Notes: generated by a model not told the origin, from the sequence alone. 64,000 bases of DNA from Gordonia shandongensis DSM 45094 (GCF_000423025.1 NZ_AUHE01000001.1:124001-188000); one strand, 5' to 3'. Shown: positions 19,564 to 28,696, numbered from the stretch's first letter. A program made the numbers and translations.

Positions 19564-21036
19564 GTGACGACGATCATCGCCGAGCCGCCCTCACCCGACC
19601 TGGACGCCCTGCTGCCCAATGATCCGGTCGCCCTGGCCGCCGTCGCGAACGCGGTCGCGGTGAAGCTGGCCGCACTACCGCTGGCCGCATCCACCGAGGG
19701 TGAGTTGTTGACGGCCGCGGAGTCGTTGGAGCAGGCGCGGCGCCGGTTCGATGCCGCCGACGCGGCCGTCCTGGTGGAGATCTCCGATCGGGGTGCCTAC
19801 CGCACGGCCGGCTACCTGTCGTTGCACGCGTATCTGTCCGGTGGTCTGCGGGTCGGAGACGGCGCCGCCCGCCGTCGCCGGGTCGCCGCCGCGGCGATCG
19901 GACGATTCACCAGCATGCAAGGTCAAACCCTGTCTCCGCGGTGTCCCGCGACGGCCGACGCGGTGGGCGACGGGGCGATCGGGGTCGATCACGTCCTGGA
20001 GATCGACGCCGTCCTGACCCGCATCCCCGCCGCCGTCACCACCGACGTGCGCGAGGGTGCCGAAGCCCAACTGGCGGCCGTGGCCCGCACCCTGACCCCC
20101 GCCGGCGTCCGTACTGCCGGTGTGCGTCTCCTGGCCCATCTGGATCCTGATGGGCAGCTCACCGACGACCGCGACCGCCGCCGCCTGCGCGGCCTGGCCC
20201 TGATGCCCCAAGACCGCCAGCTGATGAGCAAACTCCGCACCCACCTCACCCCGGGACTGCGGGCCGACCTCGAGATCATGCTGCAGTCCTGGGCCGCCCC
20301 GGGCATGAACAACCCCGACGACCCCGCCTCACCCACCGGAGCCGTCGAATCAGCTGACCCGGCCGTGGTGGCCGCGGCGGCCGAACGTGATGACCGCACC
20401 CCGATGCAACGCAACCACGACGCCCTGCACGCCCTCCTGATCCTCGCCCGCCAACAATCCAACACCCCGACGTCGGGGTCGGGGTCGTTGCGCTCCGAAC
20501 TCGTCGTCACCATCACCGACGCCGAGTTGGCGGCCCACGCCGGCATCGCGTTGACCGCCACCGGGACACGGGTACCGATCGGCGAACTGGTCCGATTGGC
20601 CGCCGCAGCGACCCCGCACCTGGCAGTGTTCGCCCACACCACCGGCGAGCCCCTCTATCTCGGACGCGGGCGGCGCCTGGCCTCCCGTGCGCAACGGTTG
20701 ATGCTCTTCGCGCGGGACCGCGGCTGCACCGCCCCCGGCTGCGCAGCCCCGTTCGCGCGGACCGAGGCCCACCACTTCCCGGACTGGCAAGACGGCGGAC
20801 CCACCGACATCGACCACCTCGGAGCCGCCTGCGGCAGCCACAACCGCACCGTCGGCACCGCACCCGGCCAATGGGAAACCCGCATCGCGGCCACCGGCCC
20901 CCACACCGGACGCGTCCACTGGCGACCGACCACACCAACCACAACAGGCACCGGCGGACCACACCGGTGGCAGATCAACACCATCCACCACGCCGAACTG
21001 CTCCCGACCACGGACCCCGACCCACCACCGGGGTGA
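19564..21036 (+). CDS. 13E12-type DUF222 protein with HNH endonuclease domain
   Basis: 490 residues. The long N-terminal DUF222 region (about 20-350) is followed by an HNH domain with CTAPGC, then EAHHFPDWQDGG and LGAACGSHN. The family is multicopy in mycobacteria and relatives and is linked to the 13E12 repeats; its role is unsettled and may be mobile-element related. GTG 19564 is preferred because aggggg lies eight bases upstream; the GTG at 19555 overlaps that site. The 3' end is unusually rich in ACC/CAC codons. It ends 4 bp from the convergent TetR gene. Confidence 0.88.
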   Translation: MTTIIAEPPSPDLDALLPNDPVALAAVANAVAVKLAALPLAASTEGELLTAAESLEQARRRFDAADAAVLVEISDRGAYRTAGYLSLHAYLSGGLRVGDGAARRRRVAAAAIGRFTSMQGQTLSPRCPATADAVGDGAIGVDHVLEIDAVLTRIPAAVTTDVREGAEAQLAAVARTLTPAGVRTAGVRLLAHLDPDGQLTDDRDRRRLRGLALMPQDRQLMSKLRTHLTPGLRADLEIMLQSWAAPGMNNPDDPASPTGAVESADPAVVAAAAERDDRTPMQRNHDALHALLILARQQSNTPTSGSGSLRSELVVTITDAELAAHAGIALTATGTRVPIGELVRLAAAATPHLAVFAHTTGEPLYLGRGRRLASRAQRLMLFARDRGCTAPGCAAPFARTEAHHFPDWQDGGPTDIDHLGAACGSHNRTVGTAPGQWETRIAATGPHTGRVHWRPTTPTTTGTGGPHRWQINTIHHAELLPTTDPDPPPG

Positions 21037-21040
21037 CCCT

Positions 21041-21643
21041 CTACTGTCCGAGGGCGGCTTTCACCTGCTGCACCCATGCGGCGGCGACGCCCGCTCGACG
21101 GCGGGAGTCGTCTGTAAGCGTGTCCGCGAGCCCGAACCCGCGGGCCAGGTCGAGGGTGATCTGGGCCAGACGGTGTGCTTCGGGTCGGGTCCCGTCGGGG
21201 TCGAGGCCGGCGACGACGAACCGATGGGCCGCCCGCCCCAATTTGGCCTCCAGCGGACGGATCACATCGCCGAGCGCGGGGTCGGAGGCCGCAGCGGCCC
21301 ACACCTGAAGTGCCGCCTTGAACGGCGGCCCCGTATAGATCGACACCGCCTGATCGACGACCGCGGCCACCCGGTCGGGTCCGGTCGGGATGTCGCCGAT
21401 CGACGCCGCGGCCTCCGCGGTCATCGTCTCGTACATCTCCTCGATGACCGCGTGGAACAAAGCCTCCCGCGTCGGGAAGTGATGCTGCGCGGCACCGCGG
21501 GAGACGCCGGCCTCCTCGGCGACACGCGCCACGGTCGTCGCGGCCCAGCCCCGCGTCGCCAACAACTCGACGGTCGCCGCCAACAGCCGCTCCCGGGTGG
21601 CCCGGGAGCGGTCCTGCTGTGGTTCGCGGACTGGTGCGTTCAC
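21041..21643 (-). CDS. TetR-family regulator of the adjacent acyl-CoA operon
   Basis: 200 residues. The N-terminal helix-turn-helix reads ATTVARVAEEAGVSRGAAQHHFPTRE, a clear TetR DNA-binding domain, followed by the helical ligand-binding domain. It overlaps the enoyl-CoA hydratase by ATGA and is the last gene of the minus-strand catabolic operon, so it is expressed with it. Regulators of this arrangement usually bind an acyl-CoA pathway intermediate and repress the operon. A likely operator lies at 31351-31368 (inference). Confidence 0.85.
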   Translation of the reverse strand: MNAPVREPQQDRSRATRERLLAATVELLATRGWAATTVARVAEEAGVSRGAAQHHFPTREALFHAVIEEMYETMTAEAAASIGDIPTGPDRVAAVVDQAVSIYTGPPFKAALQVWAAAASDPALGDVIRPLEAKLGRAAHRFVVAGLDPDGTRPEAHRLAQITLDLARGFGLADTLTDDSRRRAGVAAAWVQQVKAALGQ

Positions 21644-22434
21644 TGGCGACTAGTGTCCCACTCCGGCCGACGCTTCCCGAGGAAGGCCGTCATGCCCTCC
21701 CTCGCCTCATCGGACCCGAACAACGCCGCCGACTCCGCCGCGCGGGCGGCGGCGGCCTCGTCGAAACCGTCGAGCAGCGCGGCCGTCGTGAGTCGTTTGC
21801 TCGCGGCCAGCCCCTGCGGCGAGGCCTTCCGAATCCCCTCCAGCACGGCGTTGAGATCGGCATCGAGCTCCTCCGTCGTCGCCGACGCCGACGTGACCAC
21901 GCCGATCCGAGCAGCGACGTCGGCGTCGAACCGCTCACCGGTGAGGAAGTACCGGCCCGCCGCTCGCGCCGTCATCTTCGCCAGCAGGGGAATCGAGATG
22001 ATGGAAGGCGCGAGGCCGAGCCGCGACTCGGTGAGCGCGAACGTCGCCGACGGCCCCGCCAGTGCGACGTCGGCCGCCGCGACCAGCCCCAACCCGCCGG
22101 CACGGACATGACCGTCCGCCACCACGACGACCGGCTTGTCGAGCTGAACGATGCCGCGGATCAGCCCGACCATCGCCCGGCCGCCCTCCTCGGTGGCCTC
22201 CTCGGGGCTCAGCCCCCGCCGCAACGCCTCCCCCAGATCGGCACCGGCGCAGAACGTCCCGCCGGTGTGGGTGAGGACGACGGCGCGGACCGCGTCGTCC
22301 GCAGCGGAGTCGAACGCCGCCCGCACCTGGGCGACGAGGACCGAGCTCAGTGCATTCCGGTTCGCCGGCGAGTCGAGCGTGACGGTGAGGACCGAGGCGT
22401 CGAGCTCGGTCCGCACCACGGGATCATCTGACAT
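21640..22434 (-). CDS. Enoyl-CoA hydratase/isomerase family protein
   Basis: 264 residues with aggagggccc before the ATG. Crotonase landmarks are CAGADLGE (CoA/oxyanion loop) and ADGHVRAGGLGLVAAAD (second oxyanion loop). The second catalytic segment reads FALTESRLGLAPSIIS, without the usual PGxGG. That divergence is seen in hydratases of methyl-branched or leucine/terpene routes rather than the standard beta-oxidation enzyme. In this operon it would hydrate the glutaconyl-CoA-type product of the carboxylase. Substrate is inferred. Confidence 0.85.
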   Translation of the reverse strand: MSDDPVVRTELDASVLTVTLDSPANRNALSSVLVAQVRAAFDSAADDAVRAVVLTHTGGTFCAGADLGEALRRGLSPEEATEEGGRAMVGLIRGIVQLDKPVVVVADGHVRAGGLGLVAAADVALAGPSATFALTESRLGLAPSIISIPLLAKMTARAAGRYFLTGERFDADVAARIGVVTSASATTEELDADLNAVLEGIRKASPQGLAASKRLTTAALLDGFDEAAAARAAESAALFGSDEAREGMTAFLGKRRPEWDTSRQ

Positions 22435-22442
22435 GGGCCCTC

Positions 22443-22490
22443 CTGGGACGAGAGTCGGCTGGGACGAAAAGCTGCTGGGACGTAAGGCTG
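22443..22490 (-). repeat. Three 16-bp tandem repeats in hydratase/dehydrogenase spacer
   Basis: Three units of ctgggacgaaaagctg form (plus-strand reading), 16 bases each, fill most of the 63-bp spacer between the hydratase start and the acyl-CoA dehydrogenase stop. A fourth partial unit follows. The period equals that of a second repeat in another spacer of the same operon (28697-28776), though the sequences differ. Confidence 0.8.
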
Positions 22491-22497
22491 TTGGGGC

Positions 22498-23655
22498 TCA
22501 GTACGACTTCGGCAGTCCGAGGCTCGTCTGGGCGACGAAGTTGAGGATCATCTCACGGCTCACCGGCGCGATCCGGGTCAGACGCGACAGCGGCAGCATC
22601 GCCGCAAGCCCGTACTCCACCGTGAGCCCGTTGCCGCCGAGCGTCTGGACGGCCTGGTCGACGAGCTTCGCCGCAGCCTCACCGGCCGCGTACTTCGCCA
22701 TGTTGGCGGGCACGGCCGCACCCCAGTCGTCGCCGGCGTCATACAGGGTGGCGGCCTTCTGCATCATCAGCTTCGCCATCTCCAATTCGATCTTGCCCTG
22801 CGCCAGCGGATGGGCGATCGCCTGGTGTGCGCCGATCGGCGCCTTCCACACGGTGCGGTCGTTGGCGTACTCGACGGCACGATCCAGCGCGAACCGCCCC
22901 ATGCCGACTGCCGACGCCGACGCCATGATCCGCTCGGGATTCAACCCCGCGAACAGCTGGCTCAGCGCGGCGTCCTCCGAGCCGACGAGGGCGTCGGACG
23001 GCAACCGCACATCGTCGAGGAACAGCGTGAACTGCTTCTCCGGATTCACCATCTCCATCTCGATCACCTGGGCGTCGAGGCCCTTCGCATCGGTGGGGAG
23101 GATGAACAGTGCGGGCTTGAGACGTCCGGTCTTCGAGTCCTCGGTCCGGGCGACGATCAACACGGCCTGCGCCTGATCGACGCCCGAGATGAACACCTTG
23201 CGCCCGTTCAGGACCCACTCGTCGCCGTCACGCGCCGCCGTGGTGGTGATCTGATGGGAGTTCGACCCGGCGTCGGGTTCGGTGATGCCGAACGCCATCG
23301 TGATCGAGCCGTCGGCGAGGCCGGGGATCCACCGCTGCTTCTGCTCGTCGGTACCGAAGCGGGCGATGATGTTGCCGCAGATCGCCGGCGACACGACCAT
23401 CATCAGCAGTCCGCTGCCGCCGGCCGCGAGCTCCTCCATGACGATCGCGAGCTCATACATCCCGGCGCCACCGCCGCCGTACTCCTCGGGAAGGTTGACG
23501 CCGATGAAACCGAGGCGACCGGCCTCCTCCCACAGTTCGTCGGTCTTGCGGCCCTGCCGCGCACAGTCGGTGAAGTACTGGTGCCCGTACTTGGTCGTCA
23601 GGGCCGCCACCGCCTCACGGAGTGCGGTCTGCTCTTCGGTCTCGATGAAACTCAT
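22498..23655 (-). CDS. Acyl-CoA dehydrogenase, isovaleryl/citronellyl-CoA-type active site
   Basis: 385 residues with the three-domain flavoprotein fold: GITEPDAGSNS (FAD-binding), LNGRKVFISG, and a C-terminal QTLGGNGLTVEYG. The Glu used by medium-chain dehydrogenases (in an EGTxEI motif) is absent; that region reads APVSREMIL. A Glu lies instead in NPERIMASA, the position used by isovaleryl- and long-chain dehydrogenases. This favours a branched substrate. It feeds electrons to ETF. It shares the operon with the carboxylase and the AtuA-like gene. Confidence 0.88.
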   Translation of the reverse strand: MSFIETEEQTALREAVAALTTKYGHQYFTDCARQGRKTDELWEEAGRLGFIGVNLPEEYGGGGAGMYELAIVMEELAAGGSGLLMMVVSPAICGNIIARFGTDEQKQRWIPGLADGSITMAFGITEPDAGSNSHQITTTAARDGDEWVLNGRKVFISGVDQAQAVLIVARTEDSKTGRLKPALFILPTDAKGLDAQVIEMEMVNPEKQFTLFLDDVRLPSDALVGSEDAALSQLFAGLNPERIMASASAVGMGRFALDRAVEYANDRTVWKAPIGAHQAIAHPLAQGKIELEMAKLMMQKAATLYDAGDDWGAAVPANMAKYAAGEAAAKLVDQAVQTLGGNGLTVEYGLAAMLPLSRLTRIAPVSREMILNFVAQTSLGLPKSY

Positions 23656-23698
23656 GGATGCTCCTCGCCTACGGTTCGTGGTTCGTTCATGTGGTTCG

Positions 23699-23715
23699 CG
23701 GGACGGTCCGTCCCG
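23699..23715. promoter_or_regulatory. 17-bp palindrome after the carboxylase alpha gene
   Basis: CGGGACGG-T-CCGTCCCG is a perfect 8-bp inverted repeat with a one-base centre, ending immediately before the stop codon of the carboxylase gene. The loop is too small for a stable RNA hairpin as drawn, so a protein-binding site or a partial attenuator is more likely. Confidence 0.5.
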
Positions 23716-25830
23716 TCATGCCGTCTCGCCGGCCCCGGCGTCGTCCGCCTCGATCACGGCGAGAACGTCGCCCACCGAGAGCTGGCGTCCCTCCTCGACC
23801 GCGAGGACGGCGACGACGCCGTCGGACGGCGCGGCGATGGTGTGCTCCATCTTCATCGCCTCCAGCCACAGCAGCGGCTGTCCGGCACTGACGCGGTCGC
23901 CCTGGGCGACCGCCACGCGGATCACCGACCCCGGCATCGGCGCCAGCAGCGATCCCGGACGCTCCACGGCGGCCGGGTCGATGTACCGGGGCACCCGGAC
24001 GAGTGCGACCGATCCGCCGGGCCAGTCGACGTACACCTCGTCATCGTGGACGGGGTCATCGTGGACGGGGTCATCGTGGACGGCGACGGCGTACCGCCGG
24101 GTCAGTGCGCCGTCACGGACGACGACCGCGTCCGGGGACACGTCGACCACCTCCACCCCGGGCAGATCGGGCAGCTCGCACACCCCGCGGACGTACCGGT
24201 AGCGAGCGGTCGTCTCGTCACCGGTCGGCAGCGTGTACGACTTGCTCTGGTACCCGGACGGCAGGTTGCGCCACCCCGACGGGAGGCTGCCGACCGCCCG
24301 CGCTGCTCGACGGTTGCGGGCCGCGTCAGCGAGGGCCGCAGCGACCACCGCGGCCGCCGTCGCGGCGTCGTCGGCCAACGGGGCGGCCAGCCGGTCGAGC
24401 CCCACGGTGTCGAGGTAGGCGGTGTCGGTGTCTCCCGACAGGAAGGTCTCCTCGCGAAGGGTGTTCACCAGCATGTCGCGGTTGGTGACGAGCCCGTGGA
24501 TTCGCGCGTCGGCGAGGGCACGGGCCAACATCGCCGCACTGCGACGCCGGTCCGGCGCCCACGAGATCACCTTGGCGAGCATCGGGTCATAGAACGTCGA
24601 GACCTCGCTGCCGTCGGCGACACCCGAGTCGACGCGGATTCCCGGCCGCTCCAGGAGGCCGAACCGGGTGTCGGCGGGTAGATCGATGGTTCGCACGGTG
24701 CCCGACTGGGGCTGCCAGTCGGCCGCCGGGTCCTCGGCGTACAGGCGGACCTCGATGGCGTGTCCGGAGGCGGCCGGGGCGTCGGCGGGCAACGCCTCAC
24801 CCATCGCGACGCGCAGCTGCCACTCCACCAGGTCGACGCCCGTGGTGAGCTCGGTGACCGGGTGCTCCACCTGCAGCCGGGTGTTGGTCTCCAGGAAGTA
24901 GAAGCGGCCGGCTCCGTCGCTGAGGAACTCCACGGTGCCCGCACCGGTGTAGCCGATCGACGACGCCGCCGATCGCGCCGCCGAGTACAGGCGCTCGCGC
25001 ATGTCGCCGCCGACATGCTCCACCAGCGGTGCCGGTGCCTCCTCGATCACCTTCTGGTGGCGTCGCTGGATCGAGCACTCGCGTTCGCCGACCGCCCACA
25101 CCTCGCCGTGCTGGTCGGCCATCACCTGGACCTCGATGTGGTGGCCCCGCTCCACGTACGGTTCGCAGAAGACGGTCGGGTCGCCGAACGCCGACTCCGC
25201 CTCCCGCCGCGCCGCGGCGACGGCGTCGGCGAGTTCGCTGAGCTCTCGGACGATGCGCATTCCGCGTCCGCCGCCGCCCGCGGACGCCTTGATGAGCAGC
25301 GGCAGATCGTCGGCGGTGACCGCATCGGGGTCGATGTCGGTGAGCACGGGGACCCCGGCCGCGGCCATGAGCTCCTTGGCGTTGACCTTCGATCCCATCG
25401 CGGTGATCGCTGCCGGCGGCGGACCGATCCAGGTCAGACCGGCGTCGATCACCGCGCGCGCGAAGTCGGCGTTCTCGGAGAGGAAGCCGTACCCGGGGTG
25501 GACGGCGTCGGCGCCCGCCGCCTGCGCCGCCGCGATGATCTTCTCGCCGCGCAGGTAGGTCTCCGCGGACGTCGACCCCGGCAGGTGGACGGCGACGTCG
25601 GCGGCCCGCACATGCGGCGCGTCGGCGTCGGGGTCGGAGTAGACGGCGACGGTGCCGATGCCCATCGCCGCACAGGTGTGAAAGACGCGGCAGGCGATCT
25701 CGCCGCGGTTCGCGACGAGCACGCGGGTGATCGCAGGCGACCCGGCGGCGGGCTTCGTCATGGACGTAGTCGTTGGTGTTGTCGTGGACGTAGTCGTTGG
25801 TGTTGTCGTGGACGTTGTGGTGGTAGTCAT
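23716..25830 (-). CDS. Biotin-dependent acyl-CoA carboxylase, alpha subunit (biotin carboxylase + BCCP)
   Basis: 704 residues. A biotin carboxylase core starts at RVLVANRGEIACRVF and has the ATP-grasp KASAGGGGRGM and the FLETNTRLQVEHPVTE active-site loop. A linker follows, then a C-terminal biotinyl domain with EAMKMEH. It carboxylates its own biotin for transfer by the beta subunit encoded 8 bp upstream. The start with GAGGAA upstream gives a 23-residue N-terminal tail of almost only Thr, Ser and Pro before the canonical core; a second ATG at 25761 would remove it. Two tandem repeats lie within the gene. By context, geranyl-, methylcrotonyl- or a related branched acyl-CoA is the likely substrate. 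Confidence 0.9.
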   Translation of the reverse strand: MTTTTTSTTTPTTTSTTTPTTTSMTKPAAGSPAITRVLVANRGEIACRVFHTCAAMGIGTVAVYSDPDADAPHVRAADVAVHLPGSTSAETYLRGEKIIAAAQAAGADAVHPGYGFLSENADFARAVIDAGLTWIGPPPAAITAMGSKVNAKELMAAAGVPVLTDIDPDAVTADDLPLLIKASAGGGGRGMRIVRELSELADAVAAARREAESAFGDPTVFCEPYVERGHHIEVQVMADQHGEVWAVGERECSIQRRHQKVIEEAPAPLVEHVGGDMRERLYSAARSAASSIGYTGAGTVEFLSDGAGRFYFLETNTRLQVEHPVTELTTGVDLVEWQLRVAMGEALPADAPAASGHAIEVRLYAEDPAADWQPQSGTVRTIDLPADTRFGLLERPGIRVDSGVADGSEVSTFYDPMLAKVISWAPDRRRSAAMLARALADARIHGLVTNRDMLVNTLREETFLSGDTDTAYLDTVGLDRLAAPLADDAATAAAVVAAALADAARNRRAARAVGSLPSGWRNLPSGYQSKSYTLPTGDETTARYRYVRGVCELPDLPGVEVVDVSPDAVVVRDGALTRRYAVAVHDDPVHDDPVHDDEVYVDWPGGSVALVRVPRYIDPAAVERPGSLLAPMPGSVIRVAVAQGDRVSAGQPLLWLEAMKMEHTIAAPSDGVVAVLAVEEGRQLSVGDVLAVIEADDAGAGETA
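24041..24085 (-). repeat. Three 15-bp tandem repeats in carboxylase alpha coding sequence
   Basis: Three in-frame copies of tcatcgtggacgggg (the last varies at one base) encode a repeated VHDDP pentapeptide between the carboxylase core and the biotinyl domain. Their identity at DNA level implies recent duplication. The acidic insert lengthens the linker. Confidence 0.85.
25762..25809 (-). repeat. Two exact 24-bp tandem repeats in Thr-rich N-terminus
   Basis: Two identical 24-base units (ggacgtagtcgttggtgttg plus tcgt) plus a partial third encode the STTTPTTT octapeptide tail of the carboxylase alpha subunit. In-frame unit length means copy-number change would not disrupt the enzyme. Confidence 0.85.
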
Positions 25831-25838
25831 CTGGTTCC

Positions 25839-27437
25839 TCACATCCGGAAGACGCCGAAGTTGGCGGTGCCCTCCACCGGCGCCGACGCGATCGCCGAGA
25901 GCGCCTGGCCGAGCACGGTGCGGGTGTCACGCGGATCGATGACGCCGTCGTCGTAGAGCATCCCCGACAGGAACATCGGCACCGACTCCGCTTCGATCTG
26001 CGCCTCGATCATGGCGCGCATGCCCGCATCGGCCTCCTCGTCGACCGTGCCTCCGCGGGCTTCGGTGGCGGCGCGCGAGACGATCGAGATGACGCCCGCG
26101 AGCTGTTGGGCCCCCATCACCGCGCTCTTGGCGCTCGGCCACGCGAACAGGAAACGCGGATCGTAGGCGCGACCGCACATCCCGTAATGGCCCGCACCGT
26201 AACTCGCCCCCATGAGGATCGAGATGTGGGGGACCGTCGAGTTCGAGACCGCGTTGATCATCATCGATCCGTGCTTGATGATGCCGCCCTGCTCGTACTC
26301 CTTGCCGACCATGTATCCGGTGGTGTTGTGCAGGAAGATCAGCGGTGTGTCGCTGCGGTTGGCCAGCTGGATGAACTGCGTGGCCTTCTGCGCCTCCTGC
26401 GAGAACAGCACGCCCTGCGCGTTGGCGAGGATGCCGACCGGGTAGCCGTGGATCCGCGCCCACCCGGTGCACAGGGACGCGCCGTACTCCGGTTTGAACT
26501 CATCGAAGTCGGAGTCGTCGACCACCCGCGCGATCACCTCCCGCGGGTCGAACGGGACCTTGAGGTCGGGCGGCACGATGCCCAGCAGTTCGTCCGGGCT
26601 GTACCGGGGCTCCACCGATTCGGCGACCGGCCCGGGCCCCTGCTTTCGCCAGTTGAGTCGCGCGACGATCCGTCTGCCGATCCGGACGGCGTCCTGCTCG
26701 TCGGCGGCCAGGTAGTCGCCGAGGCCCGAGATGCGGGCGTGCATCGCGGCGCCGCCGAGCTCCTCGTCGTCGCTCTCCTCACCGGTCGCCATCTTCACCA
26801 GCGGCGGTCCGCCGAGGAAGACCTTCGAGCGGTCGGAGATCATCACGACGTGGTCGCTCATGCCGGGGATGTAGGCGCCGCCCGCCGTGGAGTTGCCGAA
26901 GACCAGCGCGACGGTCGGGATGCCCTCCGCGGACAGCTGCGTCAGATCGCGGAACATCCGTCCGCCGGGAACGAAGACCTCCTTCTGCGTCGGCAGATCG
27001 GCGCCGCCGGACTCCACCAGCGAGATCACCGGGAGTCGGTTCTGGCGAGCGATGTCGTTCGTCCGCAACGTCTTGCGCAGCGTCCAGGGGTTCGAGGTAC
27101 CGCCCTTGACGGTCGGATCGTTGGCGACGATGAGACATTCGGTGCCCTCGACGACGCCGATGCCGACGACGACCGACGCGCCGACGGTGAACTGCGATCC
27201 GTATGCGGCCAGCGGGCACAGTTCCAGGAACGGGGAGTCCTCGTCGATGAGGAGTTCGATGCGTTCGCGCGCCGTCAGCTTGCCGCGGTCGCGGTGCCGC
27301 TGCACATATTTCTCACCGCCGCCGTCGAGCACCTTCCGGAACTCGAGGTCGAGTTCGGCGAGCTTGGCGTTCATCGCCTCGACGTTCGCCGAGAACTCCT
27401 CGGACGACGTGTCGATCTTGCTCCGCAACACTGTCAT
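25839..27437 (-). CDS. Biotin-dependent acyl-CoA carboxylase, beta (carboxyltransferase) subunit
   Basis: 532 residues, the usual length for methylcrotonyl/geranyl-CoA carboxylase beta chains. The N-terminal half has RERIELLIDEDSPFLE and the acyl-CoA site GGAYIPGMSD. The C-terminal half has the biotin site GASYGAGHYGMCGRAYDP. The closing NFGVFRM resembles the methylcrotonyl-CoA carboxylase C-terminus. It transfers CO2 from carboxybiotin to the gamma-methyl carbon of a 3-methyl-enoyl-CoA in that family. Operon position beside the AtuA-like gene suggests an isoprenoid substrate (inference). Confidence 0.9.
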   Translation of the reverse strand: MTVLRSKIDTSSEEFSANVEAMNAKLAELDLEFRKVLDGGGEKYVQRHRDRGKLTARERIELLIDEDSPFLELCPLAAYGSQFTVGASVVVGIGVVEGTECLIVANDPTVKGGTSNPWTLRKTLRTNDIARQNRLPVISLVESGGADLPTQKEVFVPGGRMFRDLTQLSAEGIPTVALVFGNSTAGGAYIPGMSDHVVMISDRSKVFLGGPPLVKMATGEESDDEELGGAAMHARISGLGDYLAADEQDAVRIGRRIVARLNWRKQGPGPVAESVEPRYSPDELLGIVPPDLKVPFDPREVIARVVDDSDFDEFKPEYGASLCTGWARIHGYPVGILANAQGVLFSQEAQKATQFIQLANRSDTPLIFLHNTTGYMVGKEYEQGGIIKHGSMMINAVSNSTVPHISILMGASYGAGHYGMCGRAYDPRFLFAWPSAKSAVMGAQQLAGVISIVSRAATEARGGTVDEEADAGMRAMIEAQIEAESVPMFLSGMLYDDGVIDPRDTRTVLGQALSAIASAPVEGTANFGVFRM

Positions 27438-27468
27438 CTCACATCTCCCGTCATCAGGTCTCTCGTCG

Positions 27469-28668
27469 TCAGGCCTGGTAGCCCAGGCGCTTGGCCGCCA
27501 GGCCGGTCAGGATCTCGTTGGTGCCGCCGCCGATGCCGATGATGCGCATGTCGCGGTACTGGCGTTCGACCTCCGATTCGCGCATGTACCCCATGCCACC
27601 GTGCAGCTGGACGGCCTTGTTGGCCACCCATTCGCCCGCCTCGACGGCGGTGTTCTTGGCGAAGCAGATCTCGGCGATGAGGTCGTCGGACGCCGAGGCG
27701 ACCGGCTTCTGTCCGCCGATCCCGGTGGTGGTCGCCACCCGGCGTTCGATCACCGCGCGCGTGTAGGTGCGCGCCACGTCGACGCGCCTGGCCATCTCGG
27801 TGACGGTGTCCTGCACCGACTGCCGGCTGATGAGGGGGCGGCCGAAGGTCTCGCGGTTCCGGACCCACTCGAGGGTGAGGTCGAGGCACCGCTGCGCCGA
27901 CGCATACGCCTGGACGGCCAGTGCCGCCCGCTCGGTGACGAAGGCCTGCGCGATCTGCGCGAACCCCGAGTTCTCGGGGCCCACCAGGTTCGCCACCGGA
28001 ACGCGGGCGTCGGTGAACGACAGTTCGGCGGTGTCGGAGCTGAGCCAGCCCATCTTCTCCAGCTTGCGGGCGACCTCGAAGCCGGGCGTGCCCTTCTCGA
28101 TGACGAGCAGCGACACTCCCGCGGCACCCGACCCGCCGGTGCGGACGGCCGTGACCACGAAATCGGCGCGGACGGCCGAGGTGATGAAGGTCTTGGCGCC
28201 GTTCACCACGTAGTGGTCGCCGTCGCGGACGGCCGTCGTCCGCAGATGGCCGACGTCGCTTCCGCCGCTGGGCTCGGTGATGCCGAGGCTGCCGATCAGC
28301 TCGCCGGCGAGCGTCGGGCGCACCCACTTGTCGATCTGGGCGGGGTCGCCGGCCGCGATGAGGTGCGGCAGCGCGATCCCGTTGGTGAACAGCGAGGCGA
28401 AGACTCCGCCGGCCACGCCCCGGTAGTGCAGTTCCTCGGCGAGGATCGAGGCGTCGATCAGGTCGCCTCCGCTGCCGCCGACCTCCTCGGGCACCCCGAG
28501 TCCGAAGAGTCCGAGTTCGGCTGCGGCGCGGTGCGTCTCGCGGCCGATGAGGCCCTCCCGTTCCCAGTCGTCCTGGTACGGGAGGATGTGCCGCTGCGCG
28601 AATCCTGCGATCGTGCTGCGGAGTTCGCGGCGTTCGGGTGAGTCCCAGATGTCACTGGCGATGGGCAC
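27469..28668 (-). CDS. Acyl-CoA dehydrogenase (second in operon)
   Basis: 399 residues with GTG start. Landmarks are GITEPSGGSDVG, VNGAKTFITSAVRADF and QLHGGMGYMRESEVERQYRD. The motif that normally supplies the catalytic Glu (EGTxEI) reads GGGTNEI, so that Glu is missing. A candidate base is the Glu in FVTERAALA, at the isovaleryl-CoA-dehydrogenase position. This gene lies between the AtuA-like protein and the carboxylase, so it may make the alpha,beta-unsaturated substrate for carboxylation. Confidence 0.88.
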   Translation of the reverse strand: MPIASDIWDSPERRELRSTIAGFAQRHILPYQDDWEREGLIGRETHRAAAELGLFGLGVPEEVGGSGGDLIDASILAEELHYRGVAGGVFASLFTNGIALPHLIAAGDPAQIDKWVRPTLAGELIGSLGITEPSGGSDVGHLRTTAVRDGDHYVVNGAKTFITSAVRADFVVTAVRTGGSGAAGVSLLVIEKGTPGFEVARKLEKMGWLSSDTAELSFTDARVPVANLVGPENSGFAQIAQAFVTERAALAVQAYASAQRCLDLTLEWVRNRETFGRPLISRQSVQDTVTEMARRVDVARTYTRAVIERRVATTTGIGGQKPVASASDDLIAEICFAKNTAVEAGEWVANKAVQLHGGMGYMRESEVERQYRDMRIIGIGGGTNEILTGLAAKRLGYQA

Positions 28669-28696
28669 GTGTCGGTTCCCTTCGATTGAAGCGGTG

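Noticed and set aside
21640-22434. Hydratase inactive because the PGxGG segment is missing
   Set aside because: The oxyanion loops and a Glu in the second catalytic segment remain; divergence is expected for branched-chain hydratases.
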